The position numbers were made by a program, and so were the translations under genes. From contig JAFZRD010000041.1 in assembly GCA_017620055.1 (NCBI GenBank), positions 1 to 18,876 on the forward strand: DNA of 18,876 nt, read 5' to 3'. This document shows positions 15,303 to 18,876 of the stretch, one piece after another. Source of the stretch: Lachnospiraceae bacterium (lineage in GTDB: Bacteria > Bacillota_A > Clostridia > Lachnospirales > Lachnospiraceae). Under the pieces are notes generated by a model. That model was not told the DNA's origin, did not search any database, and saw only the letters and a program-made list of their open reading frames with translations. Numbering within the stretch: the stretch's first letter is position 1; each line of letters opens with the position of its first letter.

Positions 15303-16217
15303 TCACAGTTCTATCGCCACGTCGTACACCGCGGGGTTCAGCTCCTTAATGAGATCCATATGCTCGTTTAGAAGATCGAGATCCGCATCGTAATCCTTAT
15401 GGAAATACTTGATCAGGTTGAAGTATGCCCACGCGCTGTTTGAATCGGGATACACGGTTGCCTTCTGGAAATACTTCTTGGCAAACGGGATGTTGATGTA
15501 CTCCCTGAAGTTGACGGTCTTGCCTGAGGACGAACGCACCTCCCCGAGCATGTAAAAGAGCCCGAGACGGTTTGCGGCATACGGCTCCAGACGGTCCGCC
15601 GAGATCGTTAGATAATGGATGAACAGATTGATGTGCGAATCGATGTCATCGACACCGTCAACGATCATATCCGCTTCTCTTGCGGCAAGATTGTTACATG
15701 CATATACATATCCGGCTTCCGCGGACTGCTCGAAGTAATCGTCGTCACCTTTAAGGCGCGCTATCAGATTGATCGCGGCAGGTGACTCGCAGTAGTCGAG
15801 CGACGCCGTTGCAAGATCTAGCGCAAGGCTCTTGCGCTCTTCGGGAGATATCGCTTCTATCTCTTCTATCGTTTCGCAATTCCTGAGAACCGATTCGTTT
15901 TTATAATGAGTCAGATAATACGCTATCGGAAAATACGCATGCGGATTGCCGCTTCCTCCGCTTGTCAGCGTGCCGCCTGAAAAGCTCAGATCCGCAGCCT
16001 TAAGGTAGAGCGGAAAAGCTTTTCTGTAGTTGTTGCGGCATCGTATCTTGTGGTAGAAGAGAAGGTCCGCATATGATTTTAGCGCAGCTGTGTTACCGGT
16101 CTGCGCAAGGCATATGAGTTCGCGTTCGGCCGACGGTGAAGTGTAGCCGTATTTGTCGAAGATCAGGTCGAGTGCTTCCCGGTCTTTGACGTACGATCCG
16201 CTGCATGTGATGTTCAT
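15303..16217 (-). CDS. Sel1-like (TPR-type) repeat protein
   Basis: The 304-residue protein has no signal peptide or membrane helix and is probably cytosolic. It contains several Sel1-type helical hairpin units with the usual A-x-x-G-x-x-x-A spacing. Examples are YRKAFPLYLKAADLSFSGG (about 64-82), YFEQSAEAGYVYACNNLAAR (161-180), LTISADRLEPYAANRLGLFY (203-222) and KKYFQKATVYPDSNSAWAYF (247-266). Such solenoids mediate protein-protein contacts; no catalytic motif is visible. The start ATG at 16217 has an A/G-rich SD (AAGGGGGGAA) just upstream. It overlaps the stop of the DUF6020 gene by four bases (ATGA), so the two are translationally coupled. It is the last gene of the minus-strand operon. 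Confidence 0.82.
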   Translation of the reverse strand: MNITCSGSYVKDREALDLIFDKYGYTSPSAERELICLAQTGNTAALKSYADLLFYHKIRCRNNYRKAFPLYLKAADLSFSGGTLTSGGSGNPHAYFPIAYYLTHYKNESVLRNCETIEEIEAISPEERKSLALDLATASLDYCESPAAINLIARLKGDDDYFEQSAEAGYVYACNNLAAREADMIVDGVDDIDSHINLFIHYLTISADRLEPYAANRLGLFYMLGEVRSSSGKTVNFREYINIPFAKKYFQKATVYPDSNSAWAYFNLIKYFHKDYDADLDLLNEHMDLIKELNPAVYDVAIEL

Positions 16218-17968
16218 GAAGATTCCCCCCTTTTATGAGCCGATACCCCAAGCAGTATCGGAAGCGCGCAAAAGAGCGCGTACATATATCTGAATTCTGC
16301 GAACACCGGCGATGATATGAGAAGCGACAGCCATATCGCAAGTATCGGAACGATCGAGATCATTCCGGCCCGGTTGCCGGTCGCGATGCACTTTGCAAAG
16401 GCGAGCATTACGATCCAGACGAACAGTCCGATCGCCGTGAACAGTCCGAAGATTCCGGTATTGTAATAGAGCCACAGGTACTCGTCCATGAAACGCAGCA
16501 TCCCGTCCGACGCGATCTGGCGCGATATCCCGAAGTCGTTATTCTCGACATCCCAGAACCATACCCAGTAATTGTATCCGCTGTTCCAGTAGCCGCACGT
16601 GCTGTCGACCCATGCCGCGACATATGTCATCGGATTCTTTGCAAGCGTGCGCATGTAGAGTGCGCCATACAATCCCATGTTCTCCGACAGATACGACTGG
16701 TTTCCGTAGTCGCGGATCATGTTCTTGATCGGATCCGAGATGTTCGGATCGTAGTTGTCCTTTATCGCGGAAACATCGATGATCTGTGCGAGAAGCTCTA
16801 TGTCTTCATCCGACATGACGCCGTCATCGGCAACGACTCTTGCTACCTGCTGGAGCGGTATCGAGAGCGATTCGACCGTGTCGGGCTGTGTGACATTCAG
16901 CGCCTTGAGGACGTTGTGCTTTAACACGAACGCGGCAACGATCGTCACTGTCATTATGATGAGAAGCTCTTTATGCTTTCTTGCAAGAAGAAGCACCGCG
17001 AGCAGTACGAACACATACGCGAACAGTCCGTTGCTGCGAAGCAGGCATATAGCGGGCCCGCAGAGCGAAAATCCCACAAGATTCGCGATACGGTTTCCCA
17101 TCCCGTTCATGAGCCTTATGAAGAATATGATCAGGAGCGTTACGAACGCGCCGAAGTATACGTCCTTCCAGACAGTGAACGAGAACATGATGTGAAACGG
17201 CATCACAGCATACCATACGGTCGATATGACCAGGGCCGAAAGCGGCAGTCTCATCTTTGCAAGATTATATACGGTAAATGCAAATGTTATCGCCATGAAC
17301 AGGATCTGAACGACGACATATAATGCGACGGCCGCATTCATTGTGCCAAAGAGGGCCAGTCCTGCCCGCACGAACACGCCGATAAGGAGCGTATGGTAAA
17401 AAGGCTGATGGTTCGAATACTGTCCGGAGAATACCTGGGCGATCTGATCCATCGTGTCAAGCGACATGAGACCCGGATAATAACAGCAGTACCAGATAGT
17501 CAGATAGATCAGAAGGAAGACGGCGAGCGGAATCAGGAAAAACAGATAAGCACGCTTCCTTTCGGGCGTCTCCTTATATGAAAAAGAATCTTTTGCGGCG
17601 CAAACATATGTAAGGATGCTGTGCGCACATACGTATGATCCCGCAAAGATCACGAGTATCAGTATCAGTTTGTAAAGGCGTACAAAGAGGGAACTCCTGA
17701 CATCGGGAAGTGTGGGGTGAAGCCATATCCCGTAGCTTGCAAGAAGAATGAACAGAGCAGCAACGGCTGACGCGAGCATGATAAATCGCCCTGCACGCTT
17801 CGAGACGGCGGGAGGGTCCTGACGCATCTTCATGATGCAGAAGATCGCATACACGCATGCTATCAGATACGGTGCGAAAGAGGCTCTTGCATCAATGAGC
17901 GTAACCGCACCGAGAACTATCAGAAGTATTCTTATGACAAACGATCTGTCTTTCAAGATCCACCTCAC
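16214..17968 (-). CDS. DUF6020-type multi-pass membrane protein, possible GT-C glycosyltransferase relative
   Basis: The 584-residue protein has about 12 or more hydrophobic helices. Conserved-looking motifs sit between helices: YYPGLMSLDTMDQ (163-175), NHQPFYH (186-192), TVWKDV (265-270) and RSNG (311-314). A long polar extracytoplasmic segment lies at about 355-470. This pattern matches what I recall of DUF6020, a family in Firmicutes with GT-C-like topology; substrate and activity are unknown. The start is ambiguous. GTG at 17968 overlaps the upstream stop (GTGA) but lacks an SD. TTG at 17956 has GAGGTG only four bases upstream. Its neighbours are a second large membrane protein upstream and a Sel1 protein downstream. 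Confidence 0.78.
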   Translation of the reverse strand: MRWILKDRSFVIRILLIVLGAVTLIDARASFAPYLIACVYAIFCIMKMRQDPPAVSKRAGRFIMLASAVAALFILLASYGIWLHPTLPDVRSSLFVRLYKLILILVIFAGSYVCAHSILTYVCAAKDSFSYKETPERKRAYLFFLIPLAVFLLIYLTIWYCCYYPGLMSLDTMDQIAQVFSGQYSNHQPFYHTLLIGVFVRAGLALFGTMNAAVALYVVVQILFMAITFAFTVYNLAKMRLPLSALVISTVWYAVMPFHIMFSFTVWKDVYFGAFVTLLIIFFIRLMNGMGNRIANLVGFSLCGPAICLLRSNGLFAYVFVLLAVLLLARKHKELLIIMTVTIVAAFVLKHNVLKALNVTQPDTVESLSIPLQQVARVVADDGVMSDEDIELLAQIIDVSAIKDNYDPNISDPIKNMIRDYGNQSYLSENMGLYGALYMRTLAKNPMTYVAAWVDSTCGYWNSGYNYWVWFWDVENNDFGISRQIASDGMLRFMDEYLWLYYNTGIFGLFTAIGLFVWIVMLAFAKCIATGNRAGMISIVPILAIWLSLLISSPVFAEFRYMYALFCALPILLGVSAHKRGESS

Positions 17969-18876
17969 TTAGCGGGAGCAAACACGGGCGTAAGATCCTC
18001 GAAGATGTTGCGGTCATATACCCAGATGTATGTGTCGTCCTGGAACTTGATCTCTTCGACCTTGTTGGCACCGAGCGTGTCAGCCGCATATTCCATGTCG
18101 GCACTGTCAACGACGACGAAGTATCTGTCGACGCCCGGAGCATCCTCATACTCCCACGGCTCCGACTGGTAGTGTCTGACTTCGTATGATCCGTCGGTAT
18201 GGATAGTGATCGGACTTACCACGATCTGCCCGTCGGAAAGGACCGTCGCCGCATTTGACGAATTCCAGAATGATGAAGAGTAGCCGCGTGTAAGGCCGTT
18301 CTCGCGGTATATCTCGATCAGCTGGTCATTGGTGTTCGCGTTAAGCGCGGAAGGGATCTTCCTGACGGAAATGAGACACACGAGCGCGCATATCGCAAGG
18401 ACAGGAACAAACAGCACATACCAGCGCACGAACTGCCCGGTCTTCAGCATCTCAAGTATAAAGAGCATCGTAACGATCAGCGCGCAGCAGGCAAGACCCG
18501 CCAGACGCCAGTTTGAAACGAGTGCGTAGCTTACCGAGTAGGTTATCATCGTTGTCGCAAACATGATCCAGTAGAAAAGGACGGCAAGGCGCACCATACG
18601 GTTTGCGATCTTTTTATAGGAGATGGCCGCAAAGAGCGGAACGATCAGGATCACGAGAGCGAGCACGTACATGAGAATGATCCTGATACCGTCAAAGCTT
18701 TGCATCAGAACATCCGTATCGGTCTCATCCGTTAACACCTTGATCCATTCGAGAAGGAACGGGCTCTGTTTCCATACCCATCCGTCGGAAGGAAGGAGCG
18801 CGGTGATCGAATCCTCGTATTCGCTGCTCGAGAAGAACAGGAACTTCACCGCGATGCCGGCAAGGCCTCCCGCGGC
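17965..18876 (-). CDS. C-terminal part of a large membrane protein, GT-C-like (5' end outside window)
   Basis: The frame is open to the window edge, and the residues before the first possible GTG (18849) read AAGGLAGIA, which resembles the end of a membrane segment. The gene is therefore incomplete, and 18849 is not accepted as a start. The visible part has about four hydrophobic helices (around LMYVLALVILIVPLFAA, LAVLFYWIMFATTM, LAGLACCALIVTMLFIL and YVLFVPVLAICALVCLI) and then a soluble C-terminal domain of about 125 residues. That domain includes GLTRGYSSSFWNSSNAATVL. A similar GY-x-x-FWN-x-N-x-x-T-x-LS block occurs, from memory, at the C-terminus of some Gram-positive GT-C-like glycosyltransferases. 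I regard that assignment as tentative. Its stop overlaps the start of the DUF6020 gene. Confidence 0.72.
   Translation of the reverse strand, partial: AAGGLAGIAVKFLFFSSSEYEDSITALLPSDGWVWKQSPFLLEWIKVLTDETDTDVLMQSFDGIRIILMYVLALVILIVPLFAAISYKKIANRMVRLAVLFYWIMFATTMITYSVSYALVSNWRLAGLACCALIVTMLFILEMLKTGQFVRWYVLFVPVLAICALVCLISVRKIPSALNANTNDQLIEIYRENGLTRGYSSSFWNSSNAATVLSDGQIVVSPITIHTDGSYEVRHYQSEPWEYEDAPGVDRYFVVVDSADMEYAADTLGANKVEEIKFQDDTYIWVYDRNIFEDLTPVFAPAK

Noticed and set aside
1..18876. tRNA, rRNA, riboswitch or prophage features
   Set aside because: The gaps between genes are short (about 210 bp at most), and none contains a cloverleaf, known riboswitch core or phage-like gene that I could recognise by eye.

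Overview
The window looks like a chromosomal segment of a Gram-positive anaerobe of the Clostridia, most likely a Lachnospiraceae member. The pointers are the rpmE - DUF1385 - prmC - prfA gene order, strong AGGAGG-type ribosome binding sites, mixed GC near 50% with frequent ATA, AGA and AGG codons, and several c-di-GMP and hybrid-kinase signalling proteins. The lineage is inferred from these features; no marker in the window settles it.

Layout, plus strand. Positions 1-652 hold the 3' part of an HD-GYP phosphodiesterase gene. A tandem promoter then drives rpmE (ribosomal protein L31), which is followed by a hairpin terminator, the DUF1385 membrane protein gene, prmC and prfA. Between prmC and prfA lies a 38-bp perfect inverted repeat made of two REP-like palindromes. 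Immediately after prfA (2-bp gap) comes a tightly packed series: two half-transporter ABC exporter subunits forming a heterodimer, a six-helix K+ channel with two RCK_C domains, a 7TM hybrid histidine kinase (HisKA-HATPase-REC-HPt), an HD-GYP protein carrying a receiver remnant and a degenerate GGDEF domain, and UDP-glucose 6-dehydrogenase. Gaps and overlaps in this series are 20 bp or less, so it reads as one operon. It ends at a hairpin terminator that is itself a third copy of the REP-like palindrome.

Positions 14152-15189 form a separate two-gene unit: a promoter followed by a 13-bp tandem repeat array, a TetR-family regulator, and a small basic two-helix membrane protein. Two hairpins at 15195-15283 close it.

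Layout, minus strand. From 18876 back to 15303 are three overlapping genes: the C-terminal part of a large membrane protein, a DUF6020 multi-pass membrane protein, and a Sel1-like repeat protein. The first two resemble GT-C-type glycan enzymes and may serve cell-surface polysaccharide, which would fit with the UDP-glucuronate producer on the other strand; this is an inference.

The observations most worth following are the REP-like palindromes, the 13-bp array with two operator-like dyads at the TetR promoter, and the signalling operon. In that operon a K+ channel, a phosphorelay kinase and an apparently catalytically impaired HD-GYP/GGDEF protein are translationally coupled. No gene-free stretch exceeds 210 bp, and I saw no RNA genes, IS elements, CRISPR arrays or prophage genes.
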